Below the pieces are notes generated by a model. The model did no database searches and was not told the DNA's origin. It worked only from the letters and a program-made list of their open reading frames with translations. Positions 7,968 through 15,916 of a stretch of DNA of 24,882 nucleotides are shown here, one piece after another. The stretch's first letter is position 1. The number at the start of each line of letters is the position of its first letter. Source of the stretch: an uncultured Oscillospiraceae bacterium (GTDB lineage Bacteria > Bacillota > Clostridia > Oscillospirales > Oscillospiraceae); assembly GCA_910583885.1 (NCBI GenBank), contig CAJUAC010000041.1, positions 1-24,882 on the forward strand, given 5' to 3'. Both the position numbers and the translations under genes were made by a program.

Positions 7968-8122
7968 GGAATATTCACTTGCACGTCGTGCTTGCACGCC
8001 TTGCAGCGCAGTGCCAGATGCTCCGCCCGCGTCTCCGGCGAGACAGGGAACAGCGCCTTGCCGCAGTGAGGGCAGCAAAACCAGTCCCTGCCGTTAATTT
8101 TCTTAATCACGCCGCACCTCAT
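7964..8122 (-). CDS. Com-like small zinc-ribbon protein
   Basis: A 52-aa protein, MRCGVIKKINGRDWFCCPHCG at the start and VNIP at the end. Two CxxC pairs (C17-x2-C20 within FCCPHCGKAL, and C40-x2-C43 in RCKACKHDV) are spaced like the zinc fingers of Mu Com-type and clostridial phage zinc-ribbon proteins; Mu Com activates translation of mom. The gene is coupled by a 4-nt ATGA overlap to the HK97-gp10-like gene. A GTG at 8110 with GAGGTG in front is an alternative start. It is odd to find a regulatory-looking zinc ribbon inside the head-tail cluster directly before a terminator. Function unknown; RNA or DNA binding is plausible. Confidence 0.72.
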   Translation of the reverse strand: MRCGVIKKINGRDWFCCPHCGKALFPVSPETRAEHLALRCKACKHDVQVNIP

Positions 8123-8607
8123 TTCACGATCTTTTCGATTTCTTCGTCACATCGCTTCTTCATTGCCTCCAGAGCCCTCTTTTTACATTTAGAGACGCCG
8201 CGCTTCACAAACGGGTTAGGGAGCATAAACGATGTGCCCTTTTCTACAGAACGAGCCACCATCTGATTGGGTTGGCCCTTGGGCCATGCCTTTGTCTTTA
8301 CCTTGTTGTACTCGTGAAAGCCAACAGAGACATTTGTAAAACCGCGCTTATCGGTCTCCATGTGGCTGATACCCAGGTTGGCATCCAGCCCTTCCTTCTG
8401 GACTTTCTTAGGACCGGCTGTCGGGGTCCCGGGCGTACCGAATCGCTCATCCGTAGGCAACGCTCGCAGTTCCTCACGGACGCTGCCGATCAGGATCCCT
8501 GCGCCTTCGTAAATTCCTGCGCCAATCACCTGGTCACGGAGCCTTGCACTCAAATTACCCAGTTTGACCGCGTAATCGTCGCCCTTTTTAAATTTAATCG
8601 TAGCCAT
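8119..8607 (-). CDS. HK97 gp10-like head-tail/tail component
   Basis: A 162-aa basic protein starting MATIKFKKGDDYAVKLGNLSARL. The segment VIGAGIYEGAGILIGSVREELRALP is characteristic of the HK97 gp10-like family, which acts in tail completion between the head-closure and tail-terminator proteins. GGGAGGTGG lies 5 nt upstream of the ATG at 8607; the longer upstream reading frame is a shadow of the preceding gene. It overlaps that gene by 14 nt and the Com-like gene by 4 nt. Confidence 0.82.
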   Translation of the reverse strand: MATIKFKKGDDYAVKLGNLSARLRDQVIGAGIYEGAGILIGSVREELRALPTDERFGTPGTPTAGPKKVQKEGLDANLGISHMETDKRGFTNVSVGFHEYNKVKTKAWPKGQPNQMVARSVEKGTSFMLPNPFVKRGVSKCKKRALEAMKKRCDEEIEKIVK

Positions 8608-8917
8608 CCGCCACCTCCCAATCCCATGTGTAGTGCCAGAATCCCGTTTCCGGTTCATACTGGGAACTGACATCCCACGCGATCCCATGGCTGCTGAGGG
8701 CCTCTCCCAGAGCCTCCACCCACGGATCAAACTCCTTCTTGGTGAAAAGGTCGGTGGAGCCGGTGACGGCCCCCTCGGCGTGGGCGTTCTCCGCCGCCAG
8801 GTCGTTGCGGCCATCCTCCTGCCACACAAAATACCGGTCGGATTTCAGCCGCACCGCATGGCTCACCCTGTCCGTCACGTCCCGATGGGCCGCGATCAGC
8901 CTGTCATACCATCTCAC
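8594..8917 (-). CDS. Probable tail terminator/completion protein
   Basis: A 107-aa protein with an N-terminal helix (DRLIAAHRDVTDRV), then YFVWQEDGRNDLAAENAHAEGAVTG and TDLFTKKEFDPWVEAL. The WQEDGxNDLxAxNxHAE pattern recurs in small head-tail genes of clostridial phages and fits tail-terminator-like proteins that cap the tail tube; this is a recalled resemblance, not a search result. It begins with GTG, with GGAGGG 6 nt upstream, 21 nt after the closure gene. The order here has this gene before the gp10-like gene, the reverse of HK97, so the terminator assignment is only probable. Confidence 0.6.
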   Translation of the reverse strand: MRWYDRLIAAHRDVTDRVSHAVRLKSDRYFVWQEDGRNDLAAENAHAEGAVTGSTDLFTKKEFDPWVEALGEALSSHGIAWDVSSQYEPETGFWHYTWDWEVADGYD

Positions 8918-8938
8918 GCTCTGCCCTCCTGTTTGTTC

Positions 8939-9325
8939 TCATGTGTCCAACTTGGACACCTCATAGACCTGTTCCGTCTTGGCCAGCGTCAGGTCCAGGC
9001 TGGGCGGCCACACATCCTGGGCCAGCTGCACCAGATCAATGCGGTATTGCCGCCCGCCCTGGGTGACGGCCACATCCTGGGGCGAGATATCCGCCCCTCT
9101 GGGTACCCGGACGACCTTCTCCACCTGCACTTGGTTCTGCCGGGCGTCATAGTACCGGTTCAGCCCCACCCGCAGTTCCTCATACCGTAGCACAGCCTTC
9201 CTCTCCAGCACCGGGACCGGGGCGAAGCCCGGCTCCGCCCCATCGGACACCCGGTACACAGTCACGATGCCGCTGTTGTAGCTCTGGGAAATCTCACTCC
9301 CCGGCCGGAACGGCTTCTGGCGCAT
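8939..9325 (-). CDS. Head closure (stopper) protein
   Basis: A 128-aa beta-rich protein (MRQKPFRPGSEISQSYNSGIVTVYRVSDG) positioned between the connector and the tail-completion genes, as expected for a head-closure or stopper protein that holds DNA in the filled head. GGAGGGTGAGGG lies just ahead of its ATG and the start overlaps the connector gene by 32 nt. The last codons V-S-K-L-D-T-stop are made of the 17-bp parS-like palindrome, which forms the very 3' end of the gene. Confidence 0.65.
   Translation of the reverse strand: MRQKPFRPGSEISQSYNSGIVTVYRVSDGAEPGFAPVPVLERKAVLRYEELRVGLNRYYDARQNQVQVEKVVRVPRGADISPQDVAVTQGGRQYRIDLVQLAQDVWPPSLDLTLAKTEQVYEVSKLDT
8943..8959. promoter_or_regulatory. 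parS-like 17-bp perfect palindrome, site 2 (head-closure 3' end)
   Basis: GTGTCCAACTTGGACAC: two perfect 8-bp arms around a central C. The flanking AT (left) and C (right) are shared with sites 1 and 3. On the minus strand it encodes V-S-K-L-D-T immediately before the stop codon. Likely a ParB centromere site or a repressor site. Confidence 0.65.
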
Positions 9326-9608
9326 AGTCCCTCACCCTCCTGTTGTTCTGCATCGCCAGCAGCAGATGGCGGTAGTTGTTCTCGAACACATCCATAGCCC
9401 CGTCCCTGGCATAGCGGACGTAGTCCATCAGCATGGAACGGCCATAGCCGGGCTGGGTGTAGTCGAGCCTCTCCCCGGCCTTATCGTCCAGGTAGTCCAT
9501 GCCGCCAGCAACGATCCCAGCAAGTTTCCGGTCTGTGGCCTCGTCCTCCCAGGTGATGTCCAGGTAGTTCTTGACATCATCCAGCAGCCCCTCCGGCAGC
9601 TCAGACAT
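9294..9608 (-). CDS. Head-tail connector (gp6-like adaptor)
   Basis: A 104-aa helical protein. LLDDVKNYLDITWEDEATDRKLAGIVAGGMDYLDD matches the first two helices of gp6/gp15-type connector proteins, which dock on the portal and receive the closure protein. The gene follows the major capsid gene, overlapping its stop by 8 nt (ATGTCTGA), which suggests termination-reinitiation because no strong ribosome-binding site is seen. Confidence 0.8.
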   Translation of the reverse strand: MSELPEGLLDDVKNYLDITWEDEATDRKLAGIVAGGMDYLDDKAGERLDYTQPGYGRSMLMDYVRYARDGAMDVFENNYRHLLLAMQNNRRVRDYAPEAVPAGE

Positions 9609-11079
9609 TGGACTTGGTCACGGTGGCGGTGTAGGTCTGGCTGGCCTGTCCGTCCTCCGCAGTCACCTTTACCTTGACCGTGTTTGCGCCGTCCTTCCAG
9701 GTGGCAGCGGTTCCGTTGTCAATCTCCACATCGTTGACTGTCACCTGGATGGCCGCTGCGGCGTTGGAGGGCATGGCGTTGATGGTGTTGGTGGCATTGG
9801 CTGTGGTTGCGGTGTAGCTGGCCACCGCGCCGGAGAAGGACGGGGACAGGCTCAGTGAGCCAATCCGGAGGTCAGACAGGGCTGCGTCCGTGGACGGGGC
9901 GGATTCCTCCACCAGCGTCACCTTGTACCGGGCGGCCTTCAGGCCGGAGATGTCCAGCTCCAGAAAGGCGTTGTTGTCGGCCGGCATCCCATTGCCGTAG
10001 GTCTTGATGAGATAGACCCGCTCATCCTCCAGGAAGTGGTAATCGTCGCTGTACTCGATCCGGCCGTCCTTGTTCATCCCGGCGAAGGCCCAGTACAGGC
10101 GGCCGATTCCCAGGGTGGCCTTGCCCCGGGGCTTGGCGGGGGACTGCACAATCCGCAGAGGGATGGGGAGGACGTCGCTGCGGTAGGTGCCGTCTGGGGC
10201 CTGGACGGTGGTGGCGGGTACAATCTTCTGGTAGTAGTCCTGTGGGTTGACCACCAGGATCAGGCCATCCACCCGGCGGGCAATGCCATTGGGGTCCGCC
10301 GCCAGGATGGACACCAGGTTGCCCATAGTGGCGGGTGAGAAGTCGGTGACTGCGATAGCGGTCTTTTCCGGGTACACGCCGCCAGTGACAGTGACCTCTT
10401 CTCCTACCTGCCGGTTCATGCCGATGGGTTCATCCTTACCGGTGCCGTTGACGATGGCGTACTCCATTCCGTTGGCCAGGGCCTCGGCCAGGATCATCCG
10501 CACATAGCGGTCCAGCCATTCGGGACCCAGATCCAGCATCGCCTTGCACACAGGGATAAATGCGGACAGCTTGAACAGCCCGGCGTCCACTTCCTTGAAG
10601 CCGCTGGTCAGCTCCTGGATGATGGGGGCGCACAGCTTGCCCCATGCGGCCCTCTGGTAGCCGTGGGTGTTCATCATCATGCGGATGGCGCCCTTGGTGT
10701 TCATAAAGTTGATGGCGCTGAGGAGGGGATGGCTCGTCTCGATCCCCTCAAAAATGGAATCAAAAACCGTCTCCGGCATGACCACGTCCAGATTATTCAC
10801 TGCCTGCCGGGGGTCGGCGCTGCCCATGGCTGCACCCAGCTTCTGGTAGAAGGTCCGCTCTGCCCCGGTCAGCTGCCGCACGCCCCGCGCCGCCAGTACC
10901 CTTGCGTCGGCTTCCTCCCGCAGGGACTGGAAGTCCTCCAGGTTCTTGTTGGCGTAGTACTGGAGGATCCCCTCAAACGCCTGGGTAAACTTCTCCTGGT
11001 CGTTGGCGTTCATAGCATCCTGGAGGTTCTGGCGCAGCGCCAGCAGGGTTTCATTTTTCAGATCAATCGAAATAGGCAT
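9601..11079 (-). CDS. HK97-fold major capsid protein with C-terminal cadherin-like domain
   Basis: A 492-aa capsid protein. Residues 1-80 are a helical delta/scaffold-like arm. About 90-390 are an HK97-type core (VMPETVFDSIFEGIETSHPLL; LILVVNPQDYYQ; a late DGRIEYSDDYHF/LIKTYGNG strand region). About 400-490 match the cadherin-like beta-sandwich pattern (LSDLRIGSLSLSPSFS, VASYTATT, NTINAMPSNAAA, NTVKVKVTAEDGQASQTYTATV), probably a surface decoration that can bind carbohydrate or mucus. The ATG at 11079 has GAGGAA 8 nt upstream; the longer frame is a shadow of the protease. Portal, protease and capsid are in the usual HK97 order. The protease probably trims the N-terminal arm. Confidence 0.9.
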   Translation of the reverse strand: MPISIDLKNETLLALRQNLQDAMNANDQEKFTQAFEGILQYYANKNLEDFQSLREEADARVLAARGVRQLTGAERTFYQKLGAAMGSADPRQAVNNLDVVMPETVFDSIFEGIETSHPLLSAINFMNTKGAIRMMMNTHGYQRAAWGKLCAPIIQELTSGFKEVDAGLFKLSAFIPVCKAMLDLGPEWLDRYVRMILAEALANGMEYAIVNGTGKDEPIGMNRQVGEEVTVTGGVYPEKTAIAVTDFSPATMGNLVSILAADPNGIARRVDGLILVVNPQDYYQKIVPATTVQAPDGTYRSDVLPIPLRIVQSPAKPRGKATLGIGRLYWAFAGMNKDGRIEYSDDYHFLEDERVYLIKTYGNGMPADNNAFLELDISGLKAARYKVTLVEESAPSTDAALSDLRIGSLSLSPSFSGAVASYTATTANATNTINAMPSNAAAAIQVTVNDVEIDNGTAATWKDGANTVKVKVTAEDGQASQTYTATVTKSNV

Positions 11080-11089
11080 GTACAGTTCC

Positions 11090-11902
11090 TCACTTTCTGA
11101 TGGTAAACATTCCGCCCAGCATCCCCATGATGCCGGCCGTTTGGCTGTTCGGTTCGGGATCTTTCTGAGGCTCCGGGGGCGGGGCCTCCGGTCCGCGCCG
11201 CTCCGGCTGTGCGGGCTGATGGACAACCTCCCTCAGCTGGGCCGCCAGAGCCTTCTGCAAGTGGATACGCTGCTCCAGGTTCAGCTTGGCGTGTTGGAGG
11301 ATGGCAGAGGCCTCCGCCATGTCAGCGTCCTTCTCCGCATACTCGTCCGCCAACCCAAGCCGGATACAGTCCTCCGCCGTCAGCCAGGTCTCGGCGTCCA
11401 TCATAGCGGTCAGCTCATCCTCATCCAGTTTCCCGCCGGCCTTTTGCAAATACGCCTGGCGGTTTCCCCGGTTAATGGTGTCCAGGTCGTCTGCCGCCTT
11501 GCGCAGCTCAGCAGCATTCCCGACAGCGTAGAGGTAGGCGTTATGGATCATCATCATAGCGTTTTTCGGCATGACCACCTTGTCCCCAGCCATGGCGATG
11601 ACGGACGCCACAGAACAGGCAAAACCGTCTATGTACACGGTCACATGGGCCGGGTGCCTCCGGAGCTGGTTGTAGATCGCCGTGCCCTCGAATACAGACC
11701 CGCCATAGCTGTTGATGTAGACGTTAACCTCCTTTGCCTCCGGATACTTTCCGAGTTCGCCCCGGAAGTGGTTGGCGCTGGTTTCACTCTTCAAACGTTG
11801 GCCGGTCCACCAATCCTCGCCGTCGCTCTCCACATCGCCGTAGAGATAGAGATCCAGCACACCCGCTTGGGCGGACTGCTTCAATTCCCAAAGTCGTTTC
11901 AC
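11090..11902 (-). CDS. ClpP-type head maturation protease
   Basis: A 270-aa Clp/S14-fold prohead protease. The oxyanion region INSYGGSVFEG (63-73), catalytic Ser97 in GFACSVASVIAMAG, His120 in MMMIHNAY and Asp169 in MMDAETW form the expected triad. The C-terminal 70 residues are charged and proline-rich (PEAPPPEPQ), then a hydrophobic tail MLGGMFTIRK that may contact the capsid. It begins with GTG overlapping the portal stop by 4 nt (GTGA). It cleaves scaffold or capsid arms during head maturation. Confidence 0.92.
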   Translation of the reverse strand: MKRLWELKQSAQAGVLDLYLYGDVESDGEDWWTGQRLKSETSANHFRGELGKYPEAKEVNVYINSYGGSVFEGTAIYNQLRRHPAHVTVYIDGFACSVASVIAMAGDKVVMPKNAMMMIHNAYLYAVGNAAELRKAADDLDTINRGNRQAYLQKAGGKLDEDELTAMMDAETWLTAEDCIRLGLADEYAEKDADMAEASAILQHAKLNLEQRIHLQKALAAQLREVVHQPAQPERRGPEAPPPEPQKDPEPNSQTAGIMGMLGGMFTIRK

Positions 11903-13065
11903 GCTCCCTCTCCTTTCAGCGCACTTTGCGCCTCCGCAAAATTCTTGGTAATAAAGTGCTCATTGGCCCACGGCTCGTCAATCTCCCGGCCGCCCGCCGC
12001 CCGCTGCACGTCATTGTAGGAATACCCGGAGCCGATCAGCTTTTCGATGTTGGCCGCGTTGCCGAAGAGATCGAAGTGCTCAATGGCGCTGGTGTCAATC
12101 TGCATATAGCTTCTCTCCCGCCACTTTTCATAGCCGTATTTCTTCCGGTTGATTTCCTCCGACAGCTGATCCATCAGCGGGTCGATACACTGGCTGAGGA
12201 ACCGCCCGTGGGCATCCCCAACCCCCTCCACCTGCCCGCGCAGGAGCACCGGCGGGATCAGAAGAGTGTTGGCGGTAAAATCAAAGACGTCGTTTACGAG
12301 GGCCCGGATATGGCTGGCGTCCCGGCCGGACTCAAAGCTCTTGCCCACATTTTCATAGCTCCAGCCGTCAAACTCCGGCAGCACAGCGGAACCGCTGTTG
12401 AGGAAGGGCCTGATTTGCGCCTCCACCATCTTCTGGAAGGTCTGCGCCCAGTTCTCCTGCCCGCTGACCATCTGGTCAACCTTCACCTTCCAATGCTGGC
12501 CGTTCGCCCAGGCGTAGTTGTTCATGGCTACACTGATGAGCTTGGCATAGGCGTTGTATACGCCCCTCACTACCGGCCCAATGTCGCAGTGGTTCAGCGT
12601 CAGATGAATGACGTCCTTCTCGTAGAAGGTTTTATCATAATGCACCTCCCCCACCACAACGCCCTTGTATTCGTTCTGCTTGGAAGGGTACTCCGGCGGG
12701 ACCTGCCAGCTGTCCGCTACGACGATGGCGTCGCTGCCGTCCCGTTTCCGGGTGGGAACGATCAGGGCCTCGTTATCCTGATACAGCCGGGCGATCAGCT
12801 TGTGGAGGAAGACGGTGCTGTTCTGGTTCACGTTTGGCTCCACGTTCCACAGGTAGTACTCCCCACCGCGTATCTCCGTCCCCTTCAGATAGGTGCGGAA
12901 CTCGCACCGGCCTACAGCGTTGGCAATGAGGTTGACACAGCACCAGAAGGCCAACTCCCGGATGCGGTATTCCTCCGCCGCCTCGAGCAGCTCCCGGCAG
13001 GAGACCTCCTCCACGCGGGCCTCCCCTATCTGCCAGGGGAAAAATCGTTTCAACGAGAATGCCAT
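11899..13065 (-). CDS. HK97-type portal protein
   Basis: A 388-aa portal starting MAFSLKRFFPW. The pattern FWCCVNLIANAVGRCEF, then HKLIARLYQDNEALIVP, and the later FTANTLLIPPVLLRGQV are typical of the HK97 portal family, which forms the dodecameric DNA gate at the capsid vertex. Length is at the short end of the family range. It starts with an ATG 3 nt after the Lar-like gene with GGGAGG about 11 nt upstream, and is coupled to the protease by a GTGA overlap. Confidence 0.92.
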   Translation of the reverse strand: MAFSLKRFFPWQIGEARVEEVSCRELLEAAEEYRIRELAFWCCVNLIANAVGRCEFRTYLKGTEIRGGEYYLWNVEPNVNQNSTVFLHKLIARLYQDNEALIVPTRKRDGSDAIVVADSWQVPPEYPSKQNEYKGVVVGEVHYDKTFYEKDVIHLTLNHCDIGPVVRGVYNAYAKLISVAMNNYAWANGQHWKVKVDQMVSGQENWAQTFQKMVEAQIRPFLNSGSAVLPEFDGWSYENVGKSFESGRDASHIRALVNDVFDFTANTLLIPPVLLRGQVEGVGDAHGRFLSQCIDPLMDQLSEEINRKKYGYEKWRERSYMQIDTSAIEHFDLFGNAANIEKLIGSGYSYNDVQRAAGGREIDEPWANEHFITKNFAEAQSALKGEGA

Positions 13066-13068
13066 ATG

Positions 13069-13353
13069 CTAGCTGCCTCCCTGACCTTCCGGAGGGATCT
13101 CATCCCCCGGGGGCGTCTCTGCCCGCCGGTTCCAGCCTGCGACAGCCTCCGCGTATCCATCCTTTTCCATAATGAACTCGCCATTTTTCCGGAAAAACCG
13201 GCTCTGATGAATCTTGCCGGTAGTTGCGCCGCATTGGACGCACCCCACCGCATACTCTTCCATGAACCGGTCGGAACGTCCGTCCGTTCCGATGCTTCTC
13301 AGGGTTATCCTCCCCGGCCCACCGCAAAATGGGCACGCTTTTAATTCCTGCAT
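13069..13353 (-). CDS. Lar-like restriction alleviation zinc protein
   Basis: A 94-aa protein. CPFCGGPGRI at residues 7-16, a second GCVQCGATTG knuckle near the middle, then AVAGWNRRAE matches the Lar family layout (CPFCGG ... CxxCGA ... A...WNRR). Lar of the Rac prophage modulates type I restriction-modification. Many phages carry short Lar-like proteins whose activity is untested. Its place between TerL and the portal is unusual for a regulator or anti-restriction gene and makes it a late gene. GAGAGGAAAA precedes the ATG. Confidence 0.78.
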   Translation of the reverse strand: MQELKACPFCGGPGRITLRSIGTDGRSDRFMEEYAVGCVQCGATTGKIHQSRFFRKNGEFIMEKDGYAEAVAGWNRRAETPPGDEIPPEGQGGS

Positions 13354-13368
13354 AGCTTTTTCCTCTCC

Positions 13369-15042
13369 TTACACCGCAATCGCTGCCGGCGGAGGGCCTG
13401 CACACCCGCCTCCTGTGCCAAGCAGCGGTTCAAGCGTCATACTGGCCACCAGGGCCATAAACGGGTCTGTCTTCCGGCTTTTGGCCTCGATTTTCGCATA
13501 GGTAAAATTGCCTGTCTCAAACCCGATCTTCCTGCTGGAGCGGACGCGCTTGGTGTTGTTCACCGCCCAGCGCAGATGGGGGACGTCCCCCCAGAAAAAC
13601 AATTTCCGGTCAAAGCAGCTCTGGATCACCGGCTCCACAGTCATAATGTCGCTGGGCCGCACCAGCTTCACGTTTTTGCGCTCCACATCAAACCCGATCT
13701 GCCGGAAGCTCTGACTGACCAGGGTCCAGCGGAAGTTGTCCAGCGCCAGGCCCTTGATCTGGTACAGCGCCATGCGCTTTTGGATCCAGCCCGCCAGGAG
13801 ATCCGGGTGGATGGTTTCCTCGTCCACCACGGTGATATCCCCCCTCTGCGCCCAGTCCCGCCAGGGGGCGCGGACCCGCGTCAGCGTTTTTGAATGGGTG
13901 CAGACCCAGGCGTGGTTGAGATCAAACCGGAAGTCCCCCTGCCGGAAGTGGAGGTTCACAGCCGCCCAGTCGCTCAATTCCGCATAGTCCACGCCGGCCA
14001 CACAGGCCCAACCGCGCAGATCCGGGAGCTCCCGGTTGGTGGTCAATACGTTGTCGTAGTCCGTGACGGCGATCTCCGCCGCCTGGCTGCGCAGCCCCAT
14101 CCGCTTGGTGAGGAAATCCGGGTTCTGCTCCGGGCGTTCCAGCCAATCCTCGTATTCATCCCGGACCTCCTGGAGCAGGCTGGGGATGTAGGCAAGGGAG
14201 GGGTTCGCCATGTACCAATTGTCCGGGTCATCCACCTGTTTTTTGTCCTCCAGGCAGCAGATGAAGGGCAGGAACCCCTTATCCGGCTCCCCCTCGAAGA
14301 GGATTCGCCGGCTGCGGGCAAGCAAGTCGTCCAGGGGCCCATCGCATACATTACCGTTGGAGCTGAAATATCCGACCCTCGGATGGGCCACCTTGCCTTG
14401 GCCGGTCCGAAATACGGTGATGTTGGAATAACTCTCATACTGGTGGATTTCGTTGAAAACCGCCTTGCCGGTGCGCATACCGTCCCGGCTCTTGGGATTG
14501 TTGGTGCGGCCCCGCACGCTGCCCCGGTTTTTCCTCCCTTGGACCACCCGCTTGGTATGGTAAAAGTGCTTGGACAGCCGTTTGGCGCAGCCGGTACCTT
14601 CCAGGACTTCTACCAGATCCGCCACAGGCCGCGTGGCCTGCTCTTCCAGGTTCGCGCAGATATCCACGTCGTACCTGGGCACCTCACAGTAGGGAGAGAC
14701 AGAGCACAGGGCTGAGAAGGAGATGAAGCCATCCTTTCCCGCGCCGCGCCCCAGCAGGCAGAACACATTGGGCCATCGAGGAAGGCCGCTGCTTCGCCAG
14801 TAGGTGCAGTCCCACAGGGCTGCGAGGAACTTCTCCCAGGGGAACAGGCGGAAGGGAAAATATTTTTCCAGCTTCAGATATTTTTTTAACTGTTCTGTGT
14901 CGACGTAAATATTTTCCCGCTCAAAGCACCGCCGAACCAAAGCAGCCAAGGCCCGTTGCTCCTTGCAGACCCGGTGTGGCCCCTTCTCCACCAGCTCCAG
15001 ATATTCCAGCACCTCTTGCGGGATGCTACAGGTCGTCATCAT
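13369..15042 (-). CDS. terL: Terminase large subunit
   Basis: A 557-aa TerL of the type paired with P27-family small subunits. Walker A-like LGRGAGKD (97-104) ends in Asp instead of Ser/Thr, and Walker B with catalytic Glu is AVFNEIHQYE (Glu198). The RNase H-like nuclease domain shows Asp352 in AGVDYAELSDW, Asp435 in LALDNFRW and Asp526 in KTDPFMALVAS, a complete metal-binding set. It powers DNA packaging and cuts concatemers. The ATG at 15042 (or 15039) is chosen because GGGAGG lies 8 nt upstream; the longer frame covers TerS in another frame. It overlaps TerS by 17 nt. The nearby HNH gene suggests cos-type packaging. Confidence 0.93.
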   Translation of the reverse strand: MMTTCSIPQEVLEYLELVEKGPHRVCKEQRALAALVRRCFERENIYVDTEQLKKYLKLEKYFPFRLFPWEKFLAALWDCTYWRSSGLPRWPNVFCLLGRGAGKDGFISFSALCSVSPYCEVPRYDVDICANLEEQATRPVADLVEVLEGTGCAKRLSKHFYHTKRVVQGRKNRGSVRGRTNNPKSRDGMRTGKAVFNEIHQYESYSNITVFRTGQGKVAHPRVGYFSSNGNVCDGPLDDLLARSRRILFEGEPDKGFLPFICCLEDKKQVDDPDNWYMANPSLAYIPSLLQEVRDEYEDWLERPEQNPDFLTKRMGLRSQAAEIAVTDYDNVLTTNRELPDLRGWACVAGVDYAELSDWAAVNLHFRQGDFRFDLNHAWVCTHSKTLTRVRAPWRDWAQRGDITVVDEETIHPDLLAGWIQKRMALYQIKGLALDNFRWTLVSQSFRQIGFDVERKNVKLVRPSDIMTVEPVIQSCFDRKLFFWGDVPHLRWAVNNTKRVRSSRKIGFETGNFTYAKIEAKSRKTDPFMALVASMTLEPLLGTGGGCAGPPPAAIAV

Positions 15043-15364
15043 CGAAGGAGCCTCCCGCAAAATCCTCCGGCTTGAATCCAAGGGCCGTGAACAGGGCCAG
15101 CATCTGCCGGGACACCTGGATTTCCAAGGACACACTGCGGTTTTCCGACAGACGCCCCCGCTCATCTGTTACGGTGAGCCCTCTGGCATCCACATCGTCC
15201 CGCAGCTCGCACCGGCGCACCCAGAAGTCCATATACTCGTCCACTTTGTCCGTATAAGCCGGATCTTCTTGGCCGCGCAGCGCCAATTTTTCGAGCATAG
15301 CTTTCCGCAGCTCCCGGAACACCTTTGTCTTGCGATAGTCCCGCTTTTTTTCGCAATCCGCCAT
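15026..15364 (-). CDS. terS: P27-family terminase small subunit
   Basis: A 112-aa helical protein. The central helix AYTDKVDEYMDFWVRRCELRDDV followed by LTVTDERGRLSENRSVSLEIQVSRQMLALFTALGFKPED is characteristic of P27-type TerS, which binds cos DNA and hands it to TerL. The C terminus is acidic (FDDDDL). AAGGAGG lies 9 nt upstream of the ATG. It sits between the candidate cos region and terL. Confidence 0.88.
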   Translation of the reverse strand: MADCEKKRDYRKTKVFRELRKAMLEKLALRGQEDPAYTDKVDEYMDFWVRRCELRDDVDARGLTVTDERGRLSENRSVSLEIQVSRQMLALFTALGFKPEDFAGGSFDDDDL

Positions 15365-15514
15365 TCTTTTGCCTCCTTCCGCAGGATCACTTTAGCCTTT
15401 TTTCACCTGCGCCCGCGCTGCGGCCCCGCGTGGACGCAAAATTTCTGGAATGTCCTGGACCCATACGATTAGGGCCCAGGGCCGCCATTTTGTTTTTTTC
15501 GAGGGGGGGGGTAT
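15365..15514. other. Candidate cos region between HNH and terS
   Basis: A 150-bp non-coding gap in an otherwise overlapping operon, between the HNH gene and terS, where cos sites of HK97-like phages lie. It contains an interrupted inverted repeat CCTGGACCC / GGGCCCAGG (15454-15462 and 15472-15480, one mismatch, 9-bp spacer), a run of nine G at 15503-15511 next to an A/T-rich stretch, and a very GC-rich block at 15411-15432. Symmetric repeats flanking a nick site are expected for cosN. Position and symmetry are seen; cleavage is inferred. Confidence 0.4.
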
Positions 15515-15889
15515 CTAGTCCCACCGCTCCGCCGTGACCGGCGCAGGACGATCCGCCGCTTTCTTCATCCGCTCCGGGTGCTGTTCCTCGTGGCAGGCCC
15601 GGCAGACACTGACAAGCTGCCGCTGTCCGGTCTTTGGGTCAAACACGGACAAGGCCAGGTCAGGACGGGCCTTCAGGTGCTGCACATGATGGACCAGCGC
15701 AGCCCTCCTGTAGCGCCCATGCGCCTTGCAGAGCTGGCACTCATTGTTGTCCAGGCCGAGGACAACGGAGCGGGTATGTTCCCACTCTGCCCAGCTGTAG
15801 AAGCCGTCCGACGTCCCTGCGGCAATCATTGACCGGAGCTGCGCAAGCCGAAGCATACTGATCCCTCCAGACGCGCCGTGTTTTGCCAT
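15515..15889 (-). CDS. HNH endonuclease (packaging-associated)
   Basis: A 124-aa protein with an HNH zinc-finger nuclease core: CQLCKAHGR near residue 52, the catalytic histidine pair in LVHHVQHL, and SVCRACHEEQHPER as the second Cys pair and metal-binding His. In HK97-like phages the HNH protein next to the terminase is needed with TerL for specific cos cleavage. GGAGGTGATAG lies upstream of the ATG. It is the first gene after the strong terminator at 15917-15973, with only 27 nt between, so it must be expressed by read-through or from within that gap. Confidence 0.88.
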   Translation of the reverse strand: MAKHGASGGISMLRLAQLRSMIAAGTSDGFYSWAEWEHTRSVVLGLDNNECQLCKAHGRYRRAALVHHVQHLKARPDLALSVFDPKTGQRQLVSVCRACHEEQHPERMKKAADRPAPVTAERWD

Positions 15890-15916
15890 GGGCTATCACC
15901 TCCAAGTGAAAACAAA

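Noticed and set aside
11734..13344. Long plus-strand open frame (536 codons) opposite the portal and protease
   Set aside because: It is antisense to clear portal and ClpP-like genes, has no ribosome-binding site or family resemblance, and open antisense frames are expected in GC-rich coding DNA.
13894..14715. Plus-strand open frame (273 codons) opposite TerL
   Set aside because: Antisense to TerL catalytic motifs; no recognisable protein features.
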